Assembly (NCBI GenBank): GCA_031268245.1
Contig: JAIRXN010000026.1
Coordinates: forward strand, 1 to 18,505
Source: Treponema sp.
GTDB lineage: Bacteria; Spirochaetota; Spirochaetia; Treponematales; Breznakiellaceae
DNA length: 18,505 bases
Direction of reading: 5' to 3'
The notes beneath the pieces were generated by a model. The model was given only the letters and a program-made list of their open reading frames with translations. It did no database searches and had not been told where the DNA came from. The position numbers and the translations under genes are program-made. Of the stretch, positions 7,367-14,671 are shown piece after piece; positions within the stretch are counted from its first letter, which is position 1; each line of letters begins with the position of its first letter.

Positions 7367-8218
7367 TTAGAAGAGGAACCAGTAAACGGCATAGAATACC
7401 GGGGCCGCCAGAGCAATGGAATCGATGGAATCCAGAATGCCTCCCCGGCCGGGCATGAGACCCCCTGAATCCTTGACGCCCGCACTCCGTTTCAGGGCCG
7501 ATTCCCCCAGATCGCCCAATGTGGCCGCAATGCCGGTAAAGGAACCCAGGATAAAACCTGAAAGCGCCGGGGAGAGGATCTTTGGCTGGAAAGCCTCTTT
7601 CAGGAAAAGACTTGCCCCCATGCTTACCAGAACCGAGGCAGCAAACCCTCCGATGAAACCGGCAATACTCTTGTTTGGACTGGCGGGGATAAGCCCCCGG
7701 TTCCCCTTGCCGAAGAGCATTCCGGATGCCCAGGCCGCCGAATCGTTTGCCATTACTATCAGCAGAAAGAAAAGAATGACATAGTAGGCATTTTCCCAGT
7801 GGGCCATGCGGACGATCCAGGACATGAAGAGTCCCGGATATATGATCAAGGAAAAACCGCATACGGCCCGGTTTAGCACATCCTGGAGACGGTCCTTCCC
7901 GGAGAAGACAAGGGAAACCAATATGCAGCTTGCAGAAAATATGAAGGCGGCGGAAATGATACGGTTGGTTACTGCGAAACTGACGGTCAGTGTCTCCGCA
8001 ACAGGGCACACCATACCCAGAAGGGCCGCCCCGGGCAGTCTGGCGGGGAAGCCTTTTTTTCGCAGAATATCCGAAAACTCCATGGCTCCCAGGCCGCTGA
8101 ATATAATAACCAGGATGTTGAGGAAAAGATGGTAACGCTGGGGAAGAAAGATCACAATGAACACGATAAGGGGAAGTCCGATTGCAAAAACAACAAAGCG
8201 CTGCGCCAGTTTATTCAT
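7367..8218 (-). CDS. cdsA: Phosphatidate cytidylyltransferase (CDP-diacylglycerol synthase)
   Basis: CdsA makes CDP-diacylglycerol from CTP and phosphatidic acid at the inner membrane, the branch point of phospholipid synthesis. The product has 283 residues with several hydrophobic membrane segments (for example 8-25, 31-43 and 145-157). ANDSAAWASGMLFGK (157-171) and the C-terminal signature SALKRSAGVKD (240-250) are clear. The signature then reads PGRGGILDSID (256-266), with Arg in place of the usual His and Ser in place of the usual Arg. The charged residues KR, KD and both Asp are kept, so activity is likely. The ATG at 8216-8218 overlaps the end of uppS by 8 nt, a sign of translational coupling. 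Confidence 0.93.
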   Translation of the reverse strand: MNKLAQRFVVFAIGLPLIVFIVIFLPQRYHLFLNILVIIFSGLGAMEFSDILRKKGFPARLPGAALLGMVCPVAETLTVSFAVTNRIISAAFIFSASCILVSLVFSGKDRLQDVLNRAVCGFSLIIYPGLFMSWIVRMAHWENAYYVILFFLLIVMANDSAAWASGMLFGKGNRGLIPASPNKSIAGFIGGFAASVLVSMGASLFLKEAFQPKILSPALSGFILGSFTGIAATLGDLGESALKRSAGVKDSGGLMPGRGGILDSIDSIALAAPVFYAVYWFLF

Positions 8219-8987
8219 AGACAGTCTCTCCGCTCCGGCTCTTTAGTCCCCCAAAACGGCGATCCCGTTTCCGGAAGACTTCCAGCGCTTCTTCAAGATC
8301 TTCTTTCGTCCAGTCGGGCCAGTATTTTTCAGAGATGTAATACTCCGTGTATGCCGCCTCCCAGAGCAGGAAATTGCTGATTCTGAATTCCCCCGCAGTC
8401 CGGATGATGAGATCCGGATCGGGAATATCGGGATTATCAAGACATTCCCGGAACTCTGCTGCGGTAAGGGAAGCAAGAAATTTTTCCGCATCAATGCCCG
8501 GTTCCCGGAAAGCGCGGAGGGCAAAACGGCGGAAGGCCCGGATTATTTCATCTCTGCCGCCGTAGTTGAGGGCCAAAATTACCTGCATGCCGGTAAAATT
8601 CGCCGTGGCTTCGCAGGTTTCCTGAAGATCTCTCCGTACATCCTCAGGCAGGCCCGCCATCTCTCCGGCATGACGCACCCTGATGCGGTTTTCCCGTGCA
8701 AAATCATATTCCGCTTTGAGATACTTTATAACAAGGCCCATGATGAAGCCGACTTCATCGACGGTACGTTTCCAGTTTTCCGTAGAAAAGGTAAAGAGGG
8801 TGAGGTAGCGTATCCCCAGATCGCTTGCCGCCTTGACCATCGCCTTGGCGGCCTTGAGCCCTTCAAGGTGGCCCTGGGTACGAATCTGCCCCCGCTCCTG
8901 AGCCCAGCGGCCGTTCCCATCCATGATGATTCCCACATGCAGAGGCAAAGAGAGGAGTGAAGGCTGAGAAGAATTTTCATCCGGCAT
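8211..8987 (-). CDS. uppS: Undecaprenyl diphosphate synthase (cis-prenyltransferase)
   Basis: UppS adds cis isoprene units from IPP to farnesyl diphosphate to make the C55 carrier lipid for cell-wall synthesis. The product has 258 residues. The family signature HVGIIMDGNGRWA spans 17-29, with catalytic Asp at 23. FSTENW (67-72) and the C-terminal substrate motif RTAGEFRISNFLLWE (196-210) are present; the usual form is RTSGE, so Ser is replaced by Ala. ALNYGGRDEI (139-148) also fits. The start ATG 8985-8987 has a modest AAGGG 9 nt upstream. It follows frr by 48 nt and overlaps cdsA by 8 nt. With dxr in the same cluster, three genes of isoprenoid and lipid supply are grouped. Confidence 0.96.
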   Translation of the reverse strand: MPDENSSQPSLLSLPLHVGIIMDGNGRWAQERGQIRTQGHLEGLKAAKAMVKAASDLGIRYLTLFTFSTENWKRTVDEVGFIMGLVIKYLKAEYDFARENRIRVRHAGEMAGLPEDVRRDLQETCEATANFTGMQVILALNYGGRDEIIRAFRRFALRAFREPGIDAEKFLASLTAAEFRECLDNPDIPDPDLIIRTAGEFRISNFLLWEAAYTEYYISEKYWPDWTKEDLEEALEVFRKRDRRFGGLKSRSGETVYE

Positions 8988-9035
8988 TACGGCAGGCCCT
9001 TGGGTAGTATGTGCAGCTCTTCTCTCGTTTCACTC

Positions 9036-9590
9036 CTAGTTCTCCGTGATTTCCTTCTCTTTTTCCGCCAGAGTCTGATTGATCTTGGCGATGTAGTTAT
9101 CCGTCAGTTTTTGCAGTTCCGCTTCGGCCTGCTTCTCGCCGTCTTCGGTTAATTCTCCTTTTTTCTGGAGACTCTTGAGTTCTTCGTTTCCGTCCCGGCG
9201 GATATTTCGCAGGGCAACCCGGCCCTGCTCCGCCTGATTCTTTGCCAGCTTTACCAGTTCCCCCCGCCGTTCTTCGGTAAGAGGAGGGATGGAGATGCGG
9301 ATAACCTTGCCGTCGTTGGAAGGATTAAGGGAGAGCTCGGAAGAACGGATAGCCTTTTCGATTTCCCCGATTAAAGCCTTGTCCCAGGGCTGGATCACCA
9401 CAAGCCTTGCCTCGGGGATGGAGATGTTGGCCACCTGGCTAAGAGGGGATTTCTCCCCATAATAGTCCACCCTGATCTTGTCGAAGAGAGCTGCCGAAGC
9501 CCGGCCGGTTCTGATGGCGGAAAAGCCGTCTTTGAGACTTGCCAGCGACTTCTTCATTCTTTCTTCGGCATCGGTAATTACGGTACTCAT
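9036..9590 (-). CDS. frr: Ribosome recycling factor
   Basis: RRF works with EF-G to split post-termination ribosomes in the cytoplasm. The product has 184 residues, the normal length. Family features include AEERMKKSLASLKDGF at the start, IRTGRASAALFDKIRVDYYG (26-45), IQPWDKALIGEIEKAI (71-86) and IPPLTEERRGELVKLAK (101-117). The charged C-terminal helix ends in KEKEITEN. Its ATG overlaps the tsf stop in an ATGA junction (9587-9590), which suggests coupled translation. No internal oddities are seen. Confidence 0.97.
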   Translation of the reverse strand: MSTVITDAEERMKKSLASLKDGFSAIRTGRASAALFDKIRVDYYGEKSPLSQVANISIPEARLVVIQPWDKALIGEIEKAIRSSELSLNPSNDGKVIRISIPPLTEERRGELVKLAKNQAEQGRVALRNIRRDGNEELKSLQKKGELTEDGEKQAEAELQKLTDNYIAKINQTLAEKEKEITEN

Positions 9591-10438
9591 TCACCTACCC
9601 TGAAATACACATACTCTTTAACCGAAATACCGGCCCCGGTTTTCTTGTTGAAGTCGGCAAGGGCCTGGGAAACCTTTATCGAGGGATCCTTTACATAGTC
9701 CTGATCGAGAAGACAGATGTCCTGAAGGTGCTTCTTAACCTTGCCTTTGAGGATATTCTCCAGAATATTCGCAGGCTTACCTTTGTTCTTTTCATCCTGC
9801 TCCATCTGTTTGGCAAAGATCTCTTCCTGTTCCTTGATGTATGCCGAATCGATCTTTGACTGATCCAGCGCAAGAGGATTGAATGCGGCAATGTGAAGGG
9901 CAAGGGTAAATACAAAATCTTTTACCTCCTGGCCGTCAAAGACTCCCGGTTTTTCGGCCCCTACCCTTACCACGACACCGATGTTACCGTCATTGTGGTT
10001 GTAGGACGTGAGGTATTCGTCGGGGCCGGCTTTAACGGTTTTTATCCGTTTGAGGCTCATGTTTTCCCGGATCTTGGTTGCGAGATCGGTAACCATAGCA
10101 TTGAGTTCATCGGCGGGTTCGCTAAAGCCCTTATCCAGAGCCGCTGCGGCAATCGCTTCACCCAGGGCAATGAATTCGGGATTCCGGGCCACAAAGTCGG
10201 TCTCGCTTGCCAGTTCCGCGAGAACGGCGGTATCTCCCCTGATCTTGATGGTGACTTTGCCTTCATTGGTGGCCCTGTCGGCCCGTTTGCCTATTGCGGC
10301 CAGACCCTTTTCCTTCAGAAGCTTTTCCGCTTTTTCAAAATTTCCCTCACAGGAAACCAGTGCGTTCTTGCATTCCATCATTCCTGCTCCGGTTTTTTCC
10401 CGGAGTTTTTTTACATCTGCAGCGCTAATCTCAGCCAT
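9587..10438 (-). CDS. tsf: Elongation factor Ts
   Basis: EF-Ts is the nucleotide exchange factor that regenerates EF-Tu-GTP. The product has 283 residues, as usual for bacteria. The N-terminal UBA-like domain contains VKKLREKTGAGMMECKNAL (9-27). The EF-Tu contact motif TDFVARN spans 80-86. The core region with NHNDGNIGVVVRVG and the C-terminal KTGAGISVKEYVYFRVGE are present. The start ATG 10436-10438 is preceded by AAGGAG about 10 nt upstream. It lies 29 nt after rpsB, the usual bacterial pairing, and overlaps frr by 4 nt. Confidence 0.97.
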   Translation of the reverse strand: MAEISAADVKKLREKTGAGMMECKNALVSCEGNFEKAEKLLKEKGLAAIGKRADRATNEGKVTIKIRGDTAVLAELASETDFVARNPEFIALGEAIAAAALDKGFSEPADELNAMVTDLATKIRENMSLKRIKTVKAGPDEYLTSYNHNDGNIGVVVRVGAEKPGVFDGQEVKDFVFTLALHIAAFNPLALDQSKIDSAYIKEQEEIFAKQMEQDEKNKGKPANILENILKGKVKKHLQDICLLDQDYVKDPSIKVSQALADFNKKTGAGISVKEYVYFRVGE

Positions 10439-10467
10439 TTAATGATCGCTCCTTGTATGCGGTTTTA

Positions 10468-11364
10468 TCATCCCTCGCCGTAAACCCTGTCAACATCCAC
10501 CGGCAGTTCATCTTCCTCTTCACTCGGGGTTACCGGTGCTTCCGCTTTAGCTGCGGGACTTTCTTCGGTGGCATAGGATTCAATATCAACTTCCTGATCC
10601 TCTTCCTTTATCGATACGTCGGTTATGACATTTTCCATTTCCTCGTCTTCGTCCCCAAGAGTCTCGATGATCTTGAGCCCCACCTCGTTATCCGCCTCTA
10701 CCACCGCATTGGCAACAATCTGGGTAAAGAGGGTAATTGCCCGGATCGCGTCATCGTTTCCGGGGATCGGATAATTTATGCCTTCGGGGTTGCAGTTGGT
10801 ATCCACCACCGCCACAATGGGAATCCCTATGCGCTGGGCTTCGGCCACGGCAATAGCCTCTTTTCTGGTATCAATGATGAAGAGGATTCCCGGAAGATCC
10901 TTCATCTCCTTGATGCCCCCCAGGTTCTTCTGAAGCTTGAGCCGTTCCTTGCCCAAGGCGGCAATTTCCTTCTTTGTGAGATTTTCGAAGGTACCGTCCA
11001 CTTCCATTTTTTCAAGTTTCTTGAGACGGAGCAGGGATTTTTTGATGGTTACGAAGTTGGTGAGCATGCCGCCCAGCCAGCGATTGTTCACATAGAACAT
11101 GCCGCAGCGCTCCGCTTCCTTCTGGATAGCCTGCTGGGCCTGTTTTTTGGTGCCTACAAAAAGCACCGTTTTGCCTGAAGCTACAGTTTTGCGTACCGCA
11201 TCGTAGGCATCCTTGATTGCCTGGATTGTTTTCTGGAGATCAATGATGTGGATCCCATTCCGTTCCGCAAAGATGTATTTCTTCATCCGCGGATCCCAGC
11301 GTTTTACCTGATGGCCGAAGTGAACCCCCGATTCCAGCAGGCTTTTCATAGTGACTACTGCCAA
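10468..11364 (-). CDS. rpsB: 30S ribosomal protein S2
   Basis: S2 joins the small subunit late in assembly, near S1. The chosen start is TTG 11364-11362, giving 298 residues beginning MAVVTMKSLLESGVHFGHQ. AGGAGG (11375-11370) lies 5 nt upstream of the TTG. The only in-frame ATG nearby (codon 6) is 20 nt away, and an ATG touching the Shine-Dalgarno is out of frame and meets a stop after four codons. The in-frame extension upstream to 11472 spans the leader and is not S2-like. Family motifs WDPRMKKYIFAERNGIHIIDL, FVGTKKQAQ, NNRWLGGMLTNF and DTNCNPEGINYPIPGNDDA (quoted in parts) are intact. A 65-residue acidic tail (234-298), rich in Glu, Asp and Pro, exceeds the E. coli protein. Confidence 0.93.
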   Translation of the reverse strand: MAVVTMKSLLESGVHFGHQVKRWDPRMKKYIFAERNGIHIIDLQKTIQAIKDAYDAVRKTVASGKTVLFVGTKKQAQQAIQKEAERCGMFYVNNRWLGGMLTNFVTIKKSLLRLKKLEKMEVDGTFENLTKKEIAALGKERLKLQKNLGGIKEMKDLPGILFIIDTRKEAIAVAEAQRIGIPIVAVVDTNCNPEGINYPIPGNDDAIRAITLFTQIVANAVVEADNEVGLKIIETLGDEDEEMENVITDVSIKEEDQEVDIESYATEESPAAKAEAPVTPSEEEDELPVDVDRVYGEG

Positions 11365-11523
11365 AGCATCCTCCTCACGGAGTTTTTCGCCCTGAAAAAC
11401 CCCACCTTCCCTATATCTCACCGGTTTTTGGCCGCTCAAGCAGCCTAACCGGCGGAAAATCGGTAAAAACAAAAGCTAAAGCTTATGTCTCCTTACCGTA
11501 TAAACAGATACCTCTAAAGCGGA
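11365..11523 (-). promoter_or_regulatory. rpsB leader with candidate promoter
   Basis: This 159-nt gap between maf and rpsB holds, on the minus strand, TTGAGC (11439-11434), then an 18-nt spacer and TATAGG (11415-11410), a plausible sigma-70 pair matching four of six bases in each box. The inverted repeat CCGGTT/AACCGG (11421-11426 and 11447-11452) encloses the spacer region and could form a leader hairpin in longer transcripts from maf. Ribosomal protein S2 represses its own operon through the leader in E. coli; an equivalent here is only a guess. Confidence 0.35.
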
Positions 11524-12105
11524 CTAACCGCCGTAGTCGTATCCATTTTCCTTTAACATAGCATAAAATTCGTGCATTGGCAAGCCCTCAATGGCGCTGG
11601 GGGAACCCTTTATCCCCGCAATGAAGCAGGCCGCCAATCCCTGTATCTTGTAGGCTCCCGCGGCGTCCTGCCATTCTCCGGTATTGAGATACCACTCAAT
11701 CTCCGCTTCCGGTACCGGGACAAAGGTAACGGTACTCACTACGGAACGGGAATCCACCGACTGTTTACGGCCGTTATAGAGGGCTATTCCGGTGATAACC
11801 TCATGTTCCCGCCCCTGCAGCCGGGTGAGCATTCTCCTGGCATCGCCCCTGTCTTTCGGCTTGCCGAAAATGTCTCCGTCTACCGAGATGACAGTGTCTG
11901 CGCCGCAGATCCAGTGAGGGCTGCTTCCCTTCATGAGCCCGGCGATTTTTTGGACTTTTTTTATCGCCAGTTCCCCGGTCAGTTGCCGGGGAGGCAGCTT
12001 CAGATCCTCGTCAATCAGAGGAGGCATGACGCTGAAAGGCAAACCCAAAAGCCTGAAATACTCCTGTCTCCGGAGAGAACCGGAAGCTAAAATGATCGAT
12101 TCCAT
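11524..12105 (-). CDS. maf: Maf family nucleotide pyrophosphatase
   Basis: Maf proteins hydrolyse nucleoside triphosphates, especially modified or non-canonical pyrimidine nucleotides, to monophosphates and pyrophosphate. The product has 193 residues from ATG 12105. The phosphate-binding N-terminal motif LASGSLRRQEYF matches the family LASxSPRR pattern with Leu in place of Pro. GADTVIS, FGKPKDRGDARRML, LQGREHEVITG and the C-terminal DAAGAYKIQGLAACF with GSPSAIEGLP follow in family order. A TTG upstream (12123) is in frame but falls inside the likely promoter. No Shine-Dalgarno precedes ATG 12105; the mRNA may be leaderless. The gene heads the minus-strand cluster, 159 nt before rpsB. Confidence 0.9.
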   Translation of the reverse strand: MESIILASGSLRRQEYFRLLGLPFSVMPPLIDEDLKLPPRQLTGELAIKKVQKIAGLMKGSSPHWICGADTVISVDGDIFGKPKDRGDARRMLTRLQGREHEVITGIALYNGRKQSVDSRSVVSTVTFVPVPEAEIEWYLNTGEWQDAAGAYKIQGLAACFIAGIKGSPSAIEGLPMHEFYAMLKENGYDYGG

Positions 12106-12111
12106 ACATAT

Positions 12112-12141
12112 ACTATACCGCAATACCGGTCATAATCTTAA
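12112..12141 (-). promoter_or_regulatory. Candidate maf promoter, possibly leaderless
   Basis: On the minus strand TTAAGA (12141-12136) and TATAGT (12117-12112) are 18 nt apart, matching four and five of six consensus bases. The -10 box ends 6 nt before the maf ATG, so transcription would begin about at the A of the start codon. A 12-bp palindrome TAAGGCGCCTTA (12139-12150) touches the -35 box and could be a regulator site. Confidence 0.4.
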
Positions 12142-12175
12142 GGCGCCTTACACAGGTGCTTCAGAATCGAAGAAT

Positions 12176-12259
12176 TTTACCACGGACAGCACTGACAACA
12201 CGGACAAAAGAGAAAATTTCAGCCAAAAGGCCTGAGTTTTCCGTGTGGCCGGTGGTTTG
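12176..12259. repeat. Imperfect inverted repeat with three 9-bp tandem units
   Basis: Three tandem units with consensus CACGGACAA occupy 12181-12207 (the middle copy reads CACTGACAA). The right arm returns as TCCGTGT (12240-12246) and GTGGT (12252-12256), pairing with ACACGGA (12198-12204) and ACCAC (12179-12183). Between them CAGCC-AAAA-GGCCTG (12219-12234) can form a tip with one bulged base. The whole resembles the degenerate palindromic intergenic repeats seen in many bacterial genomes. It lies between the ends of the sugar regulator and the maf promoter and codes for nothing visible. Confidence 0.5.
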
Positions 12260-12291
12260 ACTTCATTAATCCTTTTGTTTAGGACAGAACA

Positions 12292-14562
12292 TTAGTCCCG
12301 GTAAAAGTGACCGTAAACATCCATAAGGCCGGTAATTTCTTCGTCAATGGCTTTTAAGCAGTCCGCTACCGGTTTCCCTTCAAACATGCGTCCGGTATTC
12401 AGGTAGACGATGTCTTCAATTTTGTTCCAGGGAATGACGATGGAATTTTTGGTGTGGGGGTTTCGTTTCCGGGCATATTTGAGATTGTCGAGGGTGATCT
12501 GCATCCAGGGGTAGAGCTTCAATAGTTCGTTGTTCCGGAAAGGATAAATCGAAGTTGACTGACCGTCCAGAATCGTAAGGTAATAATTTACATCCTTCCG
12601 GTAGAGCCATTTGAAAAACTGGAAGGCCATTTCGGTTTTCTTTGAAAAACTATTGATCCCCAGATTCCAGCCTACCGAAATCGGCGCCATGCCCGGTATA
12701 AAGGTAAAGCCCAGCTTGCCGAAGATGTTCCGGTTGATGGCGTCCATTATTTTCGACGCATATTCGGTGTAGGTGATTAACATGGCGGTTTTTCCGCTGT
12801 AGAAATTCCTGACACTATCCATGCTGGTGGTGGAGAAAATCGGGCCCGGAGTATAGTTCTGAAGTTCTATAAAGTTTTCAAAGGCCCGGATATTGCCCTC
12901 CGAATAGAATTGGGGAAGGTTGTTCCTGCTGAAGAAGCGGCCGCCGAAACCCCAGATACGGGCGTAAATTTCCGGGCACAGTTCTTCCGCGATTATTCCC
13001 GCGCAGCTTGTACCGAATTCCACCGGCGAGGACGGGTTGAAGCGCCGGGTAAAGAAGCGGGAAACGGCGTTGAATTCCGGCCAGGTTCTGGGGGGCCGTA
13101 GTTTGGTTTTATGGATGTTGAAATAATCTTTCGATATGATTGGATCATCAAAGAGATCTATACGGTAAAACATTAACTGCGCCCCTCCTGCAAAAGGGAT
13201 GCTGTAATAGCGGTTCTGATACAGGGAATCATCGAGTACTTCCTTTAAAACCGAATTAAAATTATCTTTATTGGCTCTGATAAAATCGCTTATATCTTCC
13301 AGACAGGTATTCTGCGCAAGGAAATTGAGCCAGGGAATATCAAGCATGTAGATATCGTAGCGGGATTTACCGAATTCGGAATCTTCGATTATCCGGTTAA
13401 ACAGCCGGTTCTGTGTTTCCTTTTCGATTGTCAGGGCAACGCCGTGATCGTTGTGGAATTTCCGGGCAAGTATCTCCATGGCGCCGGACGCAAAGGAACT
13501 GTCCAGCATCAGGATACGGAGTTCGGGAATTCTCCGGATTTTCTCTTTCTTTGCCGGGTCATGGCGGGGTATGGTGATGCCGGCATCGAGAATGTTATCG
13601 TCCAGCAGAATAGTTTCCTTCCGTTCTGTATTCCCTTCGGCGCTGATGTTCCGCAGCAAAAGGGAAGCTGCGCCGGAACCCAGCTTGAAGGCGGGCCGTG
13701 AGGTGTGGATCATTTGGGGGAGATACCGGGTGTCCATCCAGGTTTCCTCCGAAAAGGTGATAAGGGCGCTTTTTTCCAGGGAAACTCCCAATACTTTGGC
13801 CGCTTCCAAAATCCCCTGCGCCATGTTTCCCGAGGTGGCGATGATTGCCTCCGGCCGGCTTCTGGCGGAAAATTCCGTAAGGGCGACACGGAAGGCGTCT
13901 TCCCTGGTCATGTTGGTGTAGTTTATCCGGCCCCGCACCGAATTTTTCAGGCACCATCCCCTGAATGCCGTAACACAATCGCTCTCGCTTGAGATTCCCG
14001 GATTCCCGCAGAAGAGCCAGATGTTTTTATAACCGCCGGAAGCGAGCTTTTCCGCCAGAAAGGTAATGGTTTTTTTATTTGATATGCCCGCAAAATTAAT
14101 GTCTTTTTTCTTCGGCCGCCGTTCTATAAAAACCACCGGGATGCCGTGGGAGAGTAGTTTCCGTATATAGGCCGAATTGTTTGCCAGGCAGCTTATCAGG
14201 ATGATCCCGGCAAAATTCCGGGACAAGAACCCGTCTATAATTTTCTCCTCCAGCCGGGGCTGGTTATTGGAAAAACCGATATTAATTGAATAGTTGTTTT
14301 CCTGAATTACCCCGGTGATCCCTTTGAAGATTTCGCTGTGGTAGAGATCGTCTATGCTGGTAAGGAGGATGCCGATGTCCCGGCTGGTTCGTACCTTGAG
14401 TTTTCGGGCGTTCTCGTTGGGAACATAGTTAAGTTTTTCGATAGCCGCAAAGATCTTTATCCGGGCCTTATGGGAAACATTTTTTTTGCCGCTCAGGGCG
14501 CAGGATACGGTCGCGGTGCTGAACCCCGCTTCCCGTGCTACATCCTTAATAGTAGTCGCCAC
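12292..14562 (-). CDS. LacI-type regulator fused to a type II solute-binding domain
   Basis: This 756-residue protein has three parts. Residues 1-60 are a LacI-family DNA-binding region: TIKDVAREAGFSTATVS helix-turn-helix and hinge PNENARKLKVRTS. C21 stands where most family members have Arg. Residues 61-331 are a type I periplasmic-binding-protein fold (IGILLTSIDDLYHSEIFKGI at its start, shown in part; GIPVVFIERRP; GITIPR at its end). After a basic linker (332-347), residues 348-756 form an SBP_bac_1-like type II fold: YDIYMLDIPWL, YYSIPFAGGAQLMFYRIDLF, RTWPEF, WGFGGRFFS, YSGKTAMLITY and GWNLGINSFSKKTEMAFQFFKWL (shown in part). No signal peptide or membrane segment is seen, so the second domain is cytoplasmic. 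The start is GTG 14562 with GGAGG 5-6 nt upstream. Ordinary LacI proteins have about 340 residues. It probably controls the divergent transporter and itself. Confidence 0.88.
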   Translation of the reverse strand: MATTIKDVAREAGFSTATVSCALSGKKNVSHKARIKIFAAIEKLNYVPNENARKLKVRTSRDIGILLTSIDDLYHSEIFKGITGVIQENNYSINIGFSNNQPRLEEKIIDGFLSRNFAGIILISCLANNSAYIRKLLSHGIPVVFIERRPKKKDINFAGISNKKTITFLAEKLASGGYKNIWLFCGNPGISSESDCVTAFRGWCLKNSVRGRINYTNMTREDAFRVALTEFSARSRPEAIIATSGNMAQGILEAAKVLGVSLEKSALITFSEETWMDTRYLPQMIHTSRPAFKLGSGAASLLLRNISAEGNTERKETILLDDNILDAGITIPRHDPAKKEKIRRIPELRILMLDSSFASGAMEILARKFHNDHGVALTIEKETQNRLFNRIIEDSEFGKSRYDIYMLDIPWLNFLAQNTCLEDISDFIRANKDNFNSVLKEVLDDSLYQNRYYSIPFAGGAQLMFYRIDLFDDPIISKDYFNIHKTKLRPPRTWPEFNAVSRFFTRRFNPSSPVEFGTSCAGIIAEELCPEIYARIWGFGGRFFSRNNLPQFYSEGNIRAFENFIELQNYTPGPIFSTTSMDSVRNFYSGKTAMLITYTEYASKIMDAINRNIFGKLGFTFIPGMAPISVGWNLGINSFSKKTEMAFQFFKWLYRKDVNYYLTILDGQSTSIYPFRNNELLKLYPWMQITLDNLKYARKRNPHTKNSIVIPWNKIEDIVYLNTGRMFEGKPVADCLKAIDEEITGLMDVYGHFYRD

Positions 14563-14572
14563 AGTTCCTCCG

Positions 14573-14590
14573 AATCTAAACGTTTAGATT
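14573..14590. promoter_or_regulatory. 18-bp perfect palindrome, likely LacI-family operator
   Basis: AATCTAAACGTTTAGATT is a perfect palindrome with the CpG centre (14581/14582) and AAACGTTT core typical of LacI-family operators, including the PurR core. It directly abuts the regulator's Shine-Dalgarno and lies about 72 bp upstream of the predicted transporter start site. Binding by the adjacent regulator is inferred from position and family. Confidence 0.8.
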
Positions 14591-14617
14591 TTTTTGCTCC
14601 CAAAAACAGTTTTTTTA

Positions 14618-14647
14618 TGGACGGCTCTCAAGAAGCGATTATATAAT
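14618..14647 (+). promoter_or_regulatory. Promoter of the sugar ABC operon
   Basis: A perfect -10 TATAAT (14642-14647) follows TGGACG (14618-14623; four of six -35 bases) with an 18-nt spacer. Transcription would start near 14654, about 18 nt before the first ATG of the ATPase gene. The operator palindrome is well upstream, a place suited to activation, looping or control of the divergent gene rather than simple blocking. Confidence 0.55.
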
Positions 14648-14671
14648 AACTAGACAAATAAAAATACTGTT

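Noticed and set aside
11365..11472. Longer S2 with 36 extra N-terminal residues
   Set aside because: The extension is not S2-like, crosses the likely promoter, and AGGAGG plus the conserved MAVVTMKSLL start point to TTG 11364.
11475..11494. AAGC-TTTA-GCTT followed by T-rich sequence as a maf terminator
   Set aside because: Only four pairs, too weak to call.
14602..14614. AAAAACAGTTTTT as a terminator hairpin
   Set aside because: One-base loop and A/T-only stem cannot fold stably.
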